NCBI GenBank assembly: GCA_028554795.2 | Contig: CM068838.1 | Span: 128,623,428 to 128,687,427 of the forward strand | Origin: Sinohyriopsis cumingii | Lineage: Eukaryota; Mollusca; Bivalvia; Unionida; Unionidae | Reading direction: 5' to 3' | DNA length: 64,000 nt | Part shown: positions 1 to 12,600 of the stretch, in pieces | Numbering within the stretch: the stretch's first letter is position 1 | Layout: every line of letters begins with the position of its first letter | The notes under the pieces: model-generated | Told to the model about the DNA's origin: nothing | The model's database searches: none | What the model saw: only the letters and a program-made list of their open reading frames with translations | Translations under genes and position numbers: made by a program

Positions 1-3000
1 TTCATTTGCTGGATGGTGGGAATAGTTGTGAAATCATAGCAGAAATGTGCCATTGTGACAGGTATATTTTGATATTTTGCCTGCATTTTGAAGATGTCAC
101 TGAAGAAAAAGTCCATCTTTGATAAGAGATCCAAGTTACATCCTTTGCAATTTAAGTCAGGGGTCTTTCAATATTCAGTATTTAAAACTGGTCTATGGAT
201 CGCAAAGAATAGACATATACAGCATCTTTGTATTTCATTTTCATCATAGGCTTCTCACATAAGCCAACTGTCTCTTGATCTCAGTCGGCCACAAGTTGAG
301 CAACTGGCTACATGCAGATATTATGTTTGAAACCTGAACAGCTGTTTCCAAGTACAACTTATACAGGTTGGCAGTGGAAACGGCCAGTCCTCTGTTTTAC
401 AGCCCTGTCCAGTAAAATACTGTTTATTCATGCAGGTTAAAGTAAACTTCACTTTTATGACATGAATATTTACTTACTGAATTTTATGTACAAGAGGAGA
501 TTCAGTGGTACATTTAGAATGCAAATGTCGCTCAACACAGTGTGCACTTGGCTGATTAGTATATAAGTAGAAAAACTAGAGAATGGATAAGCACACTTTC
601 TGCACCTCATCAAACAAGGATCCAATACCAGGAGTCTCTGTATAAAGACATTTATGATTGCTGATCCACTGTTACACAGGAACAGTTGTTTTTTACCTGA
701 CTTGGTTTCTTCAACCGAAGATCACCTCCAACCACCATGACACCACCAAATCTACCTCCTTAATTTTTTTTAAAACTTAACGTACAACAGTGGAAAATAA
801 TATTTATAAAAAGGAATTTTAAGTTTTCTTGGACAGAACTTATGTTGATCACACTCATAAATTCATAACAAATCCCCCCCCCTTTAATTACAAATACTAC
901 CCAGGTACTGACCCAGATTTATGAAATGTCTCCTCCAGCTATGAATGGAATTCAAAGTTAGGCGAAAAAGAAAAGAAGGGACATTACAAATTTTGTATAT
1001 ATGACCTCTGCCCCCCCCCCATCATCTCTTTAATCAAAAAGAAAGATGCCAAAAATTATACCCCTGAACAATATGATTTCCACATTAGGCAGTCTTTGTA
1101 TAAGTGTGGTCATTTTTACCTTGTGGTTTATGAGGAGATACAGTTGTGGACAGATGGATGGACAGACCAAGGGAAAGATACACAGAAGAATGGTATCACA
1201 ATACAACCATGGTAAAATGCTGGGATAATAAACTTAACTGCATATATAATACATTTCTGGTAAATAAATTACCTATTGCACAGTCTCAGTGAAAACATCT
1301 ATACATCTTAAGTTATTTTTGTTAAAAATCTCAATAAAAAATTAGCACAATATATTTTTGCATAGTTAACACAAGTTCTTGGAATGTTGTAATCATACCT
1401 GGAGACCCGACTCTTTGGAATTGATATAATCAAAGCTTTCTTCATTGATAAACATTTTATAAATAGGCAGTAAAATATTAAAATAGTTCATTACAATATT
1501 AACATTTCTAACATCTTTTTAATGGAGTATTTACTTGGAAAAAGTATGCCAAATCCTTTGACATTGTTTTTTTTAATATCATCTGCATCAAGTACTTGTT
1601 CATTTATGGTCTTAACATGTTTAAAGGTCAAATAAGGAGGAATCTGTTTAAAATTATCTTCCATACCTGAAAACCCCATATTCATCTCTTTTTTTCACTT
1701 CTACTTCATCATTTATGAATAACTGCATTGAAAAGTTTGACCCTCACTAAAGTTAGCACATATATTACATGCCTCCCAATATATATGCAGAAATAATGCA
1801 TAACTGAAGCAAAGAAACCACCAGCATAGAGATTATAGTGAACGGAATTATCAGTAAGTTATGAAATGAACAGTCATCCTGTAGAAGTTTAAGGAACTGA
1901 AATTACTAATTCTGCACCCAGTCAATATGGTCATCAACAGATGAAGAAAAAAAAAAACACCACATGATGACAATGATGGAAAATAATGATGAAAGTAAAC
2001 TGCACTGCAATGCATATGTGCAGCATAGGTTTAAAGAAGATGTCTGAAGTTTAAATTTCTGTGCCCTATTAAAAGGGATGTCGTCAATTTCAATATTCTT
2101 TCTTTCTTGCTGTCCCATTTTCCCCCAAAAACTGTCTACATAAGGTGTCTCAACTCCGTTTCATTGTTTAGAAGAATGTGATAATTACTAATAATATGCT
2201 TGCCAAAACAAATTAAAATACTTCCTGCTTTGACAAAGTATAATTGGTGAATCTCCATTTGTTTGCATCTTTCTTCAGTCAAAAACTAATTGGAGGAAAA
2301 CATGGTTGTAACAAAAATCTGCTATTTTTACTTGAAATAACCGTGCTATCTATACACTTATACATTTGCAACTCAATTTAAATCGACTTGCACAATAGTA
2401 AAGGGTGCCTTAGTCCAATGAGGTTATCCAGTAGGTAATTTGGGATAATTTGACCCCTAATTTTAGCAGAAATTTGGGGAGTGTGTGTGTGTGTGTGTGT
2501 GAGATTCGTATTTTCAACGTAGTTTTAACAATTTTTCAATCATTTCACTATGATGTCAGCAGTGGCAGTTTTTAGTGATGTCTAGCAATGGGGCATCATG
2601 CTGCAGACATGTAGCATCATGTCCCACCCAGTCACATTATCCTGACACCAGGTTGACCAATCTATCACAAAACTCTTAATGCTTAACACCTAGTGAGGCA
2701 GCTGTTTGAACATTTTCATAAGTCTTTGGTGTGATTTGGCTGGGGCTCAAACCCGCAAACTCCCCGCATCTGAGGTGGATGCTGTAACCATTAGGCCATC
2801 GGAGCAGTGAAAAATTTGGGGAATTCTGTTGGAATACATTTTACAGGAGAAATGTAGTTTAATCTAAACACTCAGAATGATCTACAAAAAGCAGGAACAA
2901 TTTAAATTTTAAAGACTTCTCCATATTTGACCTTAAGAGATTGGACTGGGGAATTATAAATAATTAATGATAATAATAATACACTTTATGTGGGAACTCG

Positions 3001-3408
3001 GTTATAATAAACTAATGCCACATGGGGCCCTCAAGATGAACTATTTTGAACACCACTGCCAAAAACAAAATATCACTTTGTTACTTTGTTGATATTCTTT
3101 GGAATGAACTTTTCACAAAACCTTAGAAACAAATTTAAATGTTTTCTTAACAAAACTCTATGTCCTTTATCTTGAAACATGTTTTTGCAGCTCCTGAGGT
3201 TTTTTAAAAAGAGTTTTCAAGGACTTCCAGAAGTTTTCAAGTATTATTTTGTCTTACTGAAATTAAACATTCTCGACATGTTACTTGAACACTATGTAAA
3301 TAGGAATAGAAGAATGGATTTTTCTGTTCCCATTAATTATGGATATTTCTGTTCTCATTAAGTATGGAATTTTCTATTAACAAATTAATATTCATGTTGC
3401 AGATTCCA
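1..3408. other. 3' flank of TMPPE, no gene seen
   Basis: AT-rich sequence with short homopolymers (C runs near 876 and 1012) and one SINE at 2481-2808. Open frames are short and show no recognisable protein. Part of the right end is presumably TMPPE 3' UTR. Confidence 0.6.
2481..2808 (-). mobile_element. SINE family 1 (tRNA-derived, AC tail)
   Basis: Read on the minus strand it begins with a tRNA-like head (GGCCTAATGG A box, GGTTTGAGCCC B box), continues with the family body, and ends in a GT/AC run at 2481. It is one of nine copies in the window. The RNA polymerase III boxes are partly mutated. Confidence 0.85.
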
Positions 3409-3602
3409 CTAGTTTTCAGCAACCAAAGTAATCTGGGTGATTTCACTTGTGGTTCCGAATCGTATTGGAAAACCCCAGTATGCTGCCCCAGTAGAAACGT
3501 AAATATGGCTATGGTCTCCATGGCGATATAATCCAGCATAGTATGGGTTAAATAAGTAAGCTCCGATGGTTACAGGAAACATCTGTCCTCCATGGGTGTG
3601 AC
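3409..3602 (-). CDS. TMPPE: TMPPE exon 5: GHTHGGQ motif and stop
   Basis: A 194-nt terminal exon. The acceptor TTCTAG|GT at 3602 completes Gly376, followed at once by HTHGGQMFP. The rest encodes the conserved end of the domain (YWGFPIRFG region) and a TAG stop at 3409-3411. I could not fix a polyadenylation site downstream. Confidence 0.93.
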
Positions 3603-6600
3603 CTAGAATTGACAAACATACAACAACTCATGAATGTATGCTAGACACACCATCAAACAAAATACATCTTTTAGGAATTGATTATAAATTTACCGATTGC
3701 TAGATGTAGTTACCGTATGAAAACTGTTAACAAACAGTTATTGACTTCTGATGAAACTGATACAAAGAATTTATCAACCCAGGAAAGTTATATTCACCGT
3801 GTCCTAGGGCCCCAGTGAATATTAATTTTATTCTTCTATCAACCATAATCTAAAGTCAGTTATTATTTTATTATATAACTTTAAACTTTCTAAAGTTAAC
3901 TGTCCACCTTAATAATATAGGGTGAATGAAGTTAAACTGAAATATAAGTGAATCAAATTGCATAAACATTTAACAAAAATAATCTTCATTATATTAAAAG
4001 TTAAATGATTTAAATTATGTGAATAACACTAAAATAAAAAATATATTTAAAAACTAGAAAGTGGTGAACAACTTGCTCACAAGAATGTAATCCCTGCCTC
4101 TCCCCAATCCCATGGAGGTGAGTCTATAATCGAAACAAATGCATATCTCCAACAAAAGTTGCAAATGCTGTTATTTGTCAAAATGTACATCTTCAAGTGA
4201 TGGTCATAACATTTCACTGTGTTCCATTCAAATCTTTAAGACCAGCAATGTGCACAAAATTGTGTCATACACTGCCTTGATGATCCAATCAAATCTTTAA
4301 GTCTAATTATGTTGAAAAAATTATGTCATGCACTACCTATGTCTGCTATACAGAATGGGTACTAACTCCTAAACATTGCAGAAGCACAGTGATGTCAAAA
4401 GGCACATCTTCATGTGATGACCATAATTACAAAGTTTCAAGGCAATCCATAAACTACCACAGGACTACTGTTAAAGAAACCACCCCACACACTGCACTAA
4501 GCTACAAAACAAAGTGCATAATAATTTAATAATTAAAAAGTTGGGAGCAAATTGATTTGTAAACATGCACATATGAAGGTGATGACCATGATGTTTATGT
4601 AGTTTCTTGGCAGTGAACAAACTGGGACATTACTTGCACTAATGAGATTGCATGATGGATGGATGGAAGGATGGACACAAGGAATACTATATACCCTTCT
4701 CTGTTGAGATGGGGATCTATAAATATAAATAGTTCATGTTCAAATCTGTTATTTCCCCCAATAGTTTTTGGTGCCAAAACTTTCATTTCAAAATAATAAT
4801 GTTGCACCAAATGCAAGCTATTTACAAAGTCTGGTAACTGTACAAGAAAGAAATCCAGTTGAGAGGAAACAAAACAGAAAATGAATGAACACATAGACAG
4901 ATGGAAAGACATCATCATAGCACGATATGCTTTGCCTTATGGCAGGCTTATAAAAGTGAGAAGCTATGTATTAATAGTTAATAGAAGTGGTTTATTATTT
5001 GTATCGTATAATGTCCATACTGCAGCAAGGATAGCATTAGAAAATATCAGCTTTAGTAATCATTAAAAAGGCACATAAATCTCTATTACACTTTATTTTC
5101 TAAAACTGATTAAAACTACAGTACTCCAAAAGATCTGCACAACCAGATGTGTCTTTGATTAAAATCTTCAAGTCCACTGTTGACCAAAATTTTATAACTA
5201 AAAACTGCTTGAAAATTGTATGCATACTAATACACACACACATATGGTCTACTTTAGGTGGATTTGGCTTATGTATATGTGATTTAGATTTTTTTACATA
5301 GCTTTAACAATTTTTTTTGTCATATCGCTACAATGTCTGCAGTGTTGCAGACATGTAGCATCATCTCCTACCCAGTCAGAATATACTGACACCAGGCCAA
5401 CCAGACCTAACACTAACCTCTTAATGCTGAGCACCTAGTGAGGCAGCTGTTAGAACCATTTTTATCAGTCTTTGGTATTATTTGGCCGGTGTTAGAACCT
5501 GCGACCTCCAGCATCAGAGGCAGACACTCTAACCACTAGGCCACTGGAGCGGTTGGATTTGGAATAATCATGTTGACAAGGAGAAGTGTTTAGTGAAAAC
5601 TAAAGTCAATACAACAATCCCTAAATGTAGTGATAACGTAATTTTCTGGATGGACATCATGTTGGAAGTCTTATAGCACCACTTTTATTTAGGACCAAGA
5701 AGTCTTTTTGTGAAAACCCTTTGCCTCTATGAATATCCGTAAAAGAAAATCTATAAAGGGCCATCCATTTAGTATGTAAGCATGGAGGGGGTATATACTT
5801 GCATATCCTTGCATGGGGGTGGGGGGTCTACTGATAATGTACGTAAGCATATGAAATGGGGGTGGGGATGAAACCTTTATAATAATTTGTCTAATATGTA
5901 ACCTGTTTGACTGGGTTCAGTAGGCATTTGAATTTTTGAGGAGACTAGACAAACTTTTTAAAGTTAGTAGCTTATTTCTTTGATGTAGCCAGATATTCAA
6001 CATCAGTGGACTATCTGTTTTATTAAACATGTTAATATTACTAATCCTTGATCATTTCTGCATGGATTAAATATAGGCTGTTCTATAGAATTTGGGGTGG
6101 GGGTGGGGGTTGCATCAAGTGTATGTACACAGGTGGGGTGTGTAAAAAAGTATGCATCTGTACAGGGAGGGGTCAAGCTTTGTCAGATTGTTGCATACAT
6201 ACTAAATGCATGGCCCCTAACATGATTTTCAAGACAGTTATGATGGCTGTTGTGTTGGAGATCTGATCAGCACCATTTTCATTTCGTACAAATTAGATAC
6301 CAAAAGAATTCTTAAGTGAAAACCCCATGTCTGTATGACCAACTGTTATGCAGAAATAGCAACAAGAAAATTTTCAAGATGGCTACCATGGTGGCCATAC
6401 TGAAGGTCTGATCAGTACTATTTTCATTTAGGACCAGCTGCATATCAAATGATGTCTTGGAGTAAAAGCCACTATGACTGTCAATTCAGAAGAAGTAGCT
6501 ATAACAAGATTTTCAGGATGACCATCATGGCCATCAAAATGGCAGTCTGATCAGTACCATTCTCAGTTACCGGTAGGACCAGCTAGATATTTGTAAGAAC

Positions 6601-9582
6601 TCTTCGGTACAAAGGCCATGTCTACAAGATGGCAACATTGGTGGCCATATTGAACATGTGATCAGCACCATTCTCAATTACTTTTAGAACCAGCTAGATA
6701 TTGTAAGAAGTCATAGGTAGAAAGTCCATGTCTACGAGGTGGCTACAGTGGTGACCATATTGAAGGTCTGATCAATATTCTGAAGATCTTACCACCATGG
6801 TGGCTAAAACTGGATGTTTTTTATTTTTTTGCAATGACAGCCATATTTGATGATGGATCAGTATCATTTTAAAATCTTGAAACGTTTTCATGTCAAGATG
6901 TTTTAGACCAAACTTTGGTAAATTTCTGCTTTGAGTTTTAAGAGAAGAAATCATTTTAAAAAATTTCTATTTGTACTTTCTTGTCCATTTTTATTGGTGG
7001 CATCTATTTTGGATGGCAGATCTGAATCATTGGTGAAAAAAACTGAAAGATTCTCAAGCAAGGATACGTTCTATCAAATTTGGTCAAATTCCATTCAGCA
7101 GCTTAGAGGAAGAAGACATTTTAAAGGTTTTTCTATTTTTAGTAACAGTGGCACTATTTGGCTGCAGATCTGCATAATTTGTACAAACCTGAAACTCCTT
7201 ACTTCCTGGATGCCCAGCAAAGTTTGGTTGAAATAGGGATCGCATAGTTTGAGAAACATGTGCAAATAGCAGTTGTTCATAAACAACACACACAGATGAA
7301 TGGCCACACCAATTTCTCACTTGGCTTTGTGGCCATGTGAGCTACAAATTAATAATACAATCGTGGCAGTGAATGTCAAGCATAAGATCATCAGTGCAAA
7401 GCTGGAATCTACTGGTGCCTGTTATTATTTCCCTTATGACAGTTTGATACAATGAGCAGTCAGGGGCCATCACTCTACTAATTAATATTTAATACTGAAA
7501 ATTTATCTCATGGAAGTAGATAGATGAAAATCAAACTCATCTTGGACATCATCAGTATGAAGCAAGCATGCCATATTTAGCTGAAATTCAAAGATCTCTG
7601 GTAACTGCAATGTTATCTTGCAGAAATTAAATTGCTGGTACATGGACGGATGGAAAAACCAATGCAATTATTATAGGGATCCACAAACACCATGTAGTCG
7701 GAAATTATGGCTGTTAACAGAACCTGCATGTATATAAAATAACTACAAAGCACAAGTTATATTCAGTAGTTAAATGTAACATTTCCTACCAGCAAGTACA
7801 AGATCCACCCGATGTTGTGACTCCAAAGCTATTTTCCCAACCTTAGGTTGATGAGCTAGGAGAATGATTGGTTGATTCTTATCACATGATTCAAGGGCCT
7901 TGCTCAACTGCATCCCATGGTTTTCATACCTAAAATTGAATTTACACTGTACCCATGTTCCATTCAATACATGTATATGGAAAGGTACAACAGATGTTTA
8001 AATACAAATAGCTATATGTATACACGTTATCGTACATCAATTAATTTAGTTTTTGTCATTATTCATAATGAAAAGGGAAAGTATGATCCTAACAAAAGAT
8101 GTGTCCAGTTGATGCAGATGCCCCTGCCAACAATGAATCATTCAAAAAAATCTTACCTTCATGGTGCAAGGGCTAACTCCAAAACTAAACAAGGTCTATA
8201 ACTCAATTCAATTTTGAGCTATAAAATGTTATATTTTGACATGGTTTCTTGATGGTTAGGCCCATTCCAAAACTTTAGTTTCTCTTATGTTACATGTTTA
8301 GGCTCTAATAAACAGTAACAAAAAAAAGAGTGAAAACAACAAGCTTTGAAAAATTTATCAAATAATTTATTTCGTTGGAAAACACTGTAAAAATTGAAAA
8401 AGAACTTATGGTTTTAAGAACCAAATCCAAAAATAATCCACAAATTAAATTTTAGAAGTCCTAGTAATGAAATGTTCTAATGAAATCCGTGTTCAAGTCC
8501 TGATGAAAAATCCAAAATGGAGGTGACGACATATATGGTGTTGAAGTGTCTACAGTTCTTTGATGATTCACAAACAATAATATTCTGGCATTTGAATTTC
8601 CGAATAAAATTTAATTAAATGTCTTTGTCCAAGAATTCTGTATGAGCACTCAAATATTTCCAGAAAAAAGAATTAATCTTATAGAATCCAAATAATCAGA
8701 CTAAAAATTAAAATATAACTCCAAACTGGTCACAAACAAACGAACACCTTGACATCAGCCCAAAGCGAGAAATATCTCTCTAAACATCACTAATAAATCT
8801 AACTACCTCATAATTTCAGAAAACCAGGAATTGTGAAATAGGGCTGTTTACAATCTAACATCACATATGACCTTGATAAAAACCAATCATTTTACTCGAG
8901 AATAAAAATAGAAAGTTGATTACTTGTCTGATTTCTGAATCAAGGTTGGAAATTATGTCAAAAATAAAAACTGTTTCTATTATTAGGTATTTATGAAAAG
9001 ATTCAGGTCAAACTGAATTTTCTGGAAAATATCAAATTCCTAGTAAACACAATTACATTACATTGACATGTAATGAAATTAAAAATAAAAAAATGTAAAA
9101 CTTACAAACAGACAATTAAATTAAATCAATCATAAATCAAATATACATAACAGTTTCATTACATAAAGTCCTTCAAAATGTATTAAACAGAAATAAACTC
9201 CTCAAGCCAAGCTAAATGTCTAAGTCAATAAGGAGTTATGACTCGTTTAAATTTTGACTGAAATACATGTAGGTGGAAATCAAACCTGACCCAGGTACTA
9301 TTAATATTACATGTCATAGCAATGGTATTAATCCAAGAAGTCCTTCAAGATGTATTAAACAAAAATGAAATTTGTGACCTATGAATGGATCAGACAGAAT
9401 TCAAGTACAGGCATGAGCACAAACAAAGTGATGTAATACAGATGTGATACATTAGACAAATTTCCATCTTAAACTGCACGCATTAATGGCAGAACTCAAA
9501 TGCTATTTAAAATATTACATTTATAATTTAATAAAAATAATTTACCTGATGTTTGGATGTATTTAAATCCGAGTGTGTGTGT

Positions 9583-9669
<87 letters not shown>

Positions 9670-12600
9670 TATACATTTATCTTCAGTTTCTATATTATAT
9701 CACTAATAAAAACTGAAAACATCAGACGTAAATATGTTATGTGTACCTTACTGATATCCACATTGCATTGTATTACAATCCACATTGTGATGTGTGACAA
9801 GGTTTGGACATGTTTTGTACTACACTGTATATAGTAATAAATAATTTATATTACTGTATGTAGTACTGACACAGTATCCACATCATGAAATGTGACAAAG
9901 TTTGGATAGTATGTGTTATACTGTATGTACTGTACTATACTGTATATAGTACTGTATACAGTACTGACACAGTATCCACATCATAACAAAAGTTAGAGAG
10001 TATTTATTATACCACACTGTATACAGTATTTATAGGTTACTGCATTTGTATGGGAAAATATAAACGAGTTTTTGGATGGAATACTGCACGAACTTGTGAG
10101 TGCAGTATATCCTTCCGACAAAACAAGTTCATATTTTCCCATACAAATGCAGTAACCTTTTTATTATATGCTCATTTTTTTATTCTGCCTAAGGTTTAAT
10201 TATATAAACAAAATACACTACAAAAAACAATGTAAATGAATGAATGCGTATTCCAAACTAAATACACAAGCCCAGATTTGTCATTACACAATGACATCAT
10301 TATTAATGCGCACATAACTCTGCCCAGATAAATTTGAACTTAGTTGCACGCTCAACATAACTTTCGAAAGAAAATGGTGTGTCTAGTTAAAATTGAAATT
10401 TGCAGTCATATTATGAATGAATGCGCACTGCAACAACTTTTCTATTTGATCTGGAATGAATATATTTTGGTATTTTGTTTCATAAAGTTTGTGATTTTGG
10501 ACTGGATTCATCTGTGCAAATTATACATGAAATGCATCGGACTGAAGTGGCAAGGGAGAAGTGTGTTTACATCTGCAAATGTGTTTCTGTTTCTGTCATT
10601 GAATGTTTGAAATCATAACGTGGGAAAAATATTAAGTATTTCAATTGCAATTATCAAAAAGACGCTATGGAATTTAATGCTTATTTCATTTTGAGTGCAG
10701 TAAGGAGGATGCAATTACACTTATCATCGAAATTACAGCACAATTTCGAAATGTGTAATCCAGATTGAAAACCTATGACATGGCTCATGTAATTAAGTTT
10801 GCAGAATTAAGAAAAACATTTTGAGGAAATTCAGGATGTAAAACTGTAAGTATATTTTATTTTGCCATTCTTATCACCAGATAAAGAAGACAGTATATGC
10901 CTTGTCACTTTTATGTTATTTGTAAGGACCTAATCTTTGGTCGTTTATATAATGTAGCTAGCCTAAATCTGTAAGATTGTATCAATGCGGAATGTGCCAA
11001 AACAGCTTGGTTTTATTGCAGTCCACGAAACATGTTTTAGTTCATTCAGAAACAAATTTAAACAACCACAACGTAAAGAGCCTCTTATGCGAGTGTATAT
11101 GATTTGTTTCCAAATCAAACGTGCATCTGCGTCATTGTTTGTTTACAACAGAAAGTAGTTCCTTTATTCATGTGAATGCTATATGTGTATTGTCGCGCGC
11201 GTTCAGTATCGGGGAATACGGAACGATTCTGACAATGTAAAGTTAACGGGGAAAAAAATGAGCATATAATAAAAAGTTCTACCAGATACTTCAACTTGCT
11301 TCATATTACACAGATGAATACTTAAATATTCACTGAGTGTTGTTTAAATACAAAGATATGTTGCGTGTTTAGGCTCTCATAAATAGTAACAAGAAAAAAG
11401 TGAGGACAATAAGCTTTGTAAAAATTTAATGAATAATTAATTTACCTACAAAAACAAGGCAACAAATCCAAAAATAATCAAAGAATAATCCAAGAATTAA
11501 AAATTAGAAGTCCTAGTGATAAAATGTTCTAATAAATCTAAGTTGGAGTCCCGACGAAAATCCAAAATGGGAGGCAATGATGTATGCTATAGTCAGTGTA
11601 GTACTGATGTGTCAACAGTTCTTTCTTAAACCACAGAAAATAATATTCCACTTTTGAATTCTGAATAAAATTTCAGTGAATGTCTTTGTCCAAGAATTCT
11701 GTATGAGCACATAAATATTCCCAGGGAAAATAATAATTCCATAAAATAAAATTTCAACTCAAACTGGTCACAACAAAAGCAACACCTTGATATCTAAGTG
11801 TTTAAAAGCCCAACTGAAATTGTTTCTCAAAACATCACTATTAAATCTGACTACTGCGCAATTCCGGTAAAACCAGAATTTTGAAATATAGGCTATTTAC
11901 ATGTCTAAAGTCACATACTCCCAGTACAACCTCGATTTCACTCTATAAATCCTACACTAAGAATGAATTAAAAAAAATTTAAAAAGTTGTTTACTTCAAC
12001 TCTTACTAATTCTGAATCAAGGTCAGGAACAAGATCAGCATTAAGATACAAAGTTCTAATTTTAGGTGTTAACGAAAAAGAGATCGAACTGAATTTCTGA
12101 TAAAATGTCAAATCCAGTAAATAAAATTACATTACAATAGCATGTAATGGAATATAAAAAAAATTTAAAAAATTAAAACTAACAAACAAATAAATCAAAT
12201 CAAATATAAATTAAATCAAATATACATAAAAGATCAATAACTGCATATTTAATGAGTGTTGTAAAAAAAAAAAGATGAAATAGTCAGAAAATAACTTCAC
12301 AAAAAAAACTCATGATCTGCATGTAGAACCAACTGTTCAAAATAATGTTTTAACCAAACCTTTATCAAGTCTGTTCATGATGATGTTGTTATTACTGAAT
12401 CAGAATTTGTGTTTTGCATTTCCATTAACATGGGTTTGGTAAACAAACAAAGAAAGACACAATGAAGATTTCTAACCTATTTTTCATCAATGGATGTTAG
12501 TGATTTAGTAATGTAATAATTTCCAGACAAAATGCAAATGGTAAAAATGCTACAGTTAATTCAAATACAAGCAGGAAGTGACTGCCTTAGCTCAAGTAAA

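Noticed and set aside
10344..10610. 88-codon frame inside foldback copy A
   Set aside because: No recognisable domain, and the second copy of the element does not keep it open.
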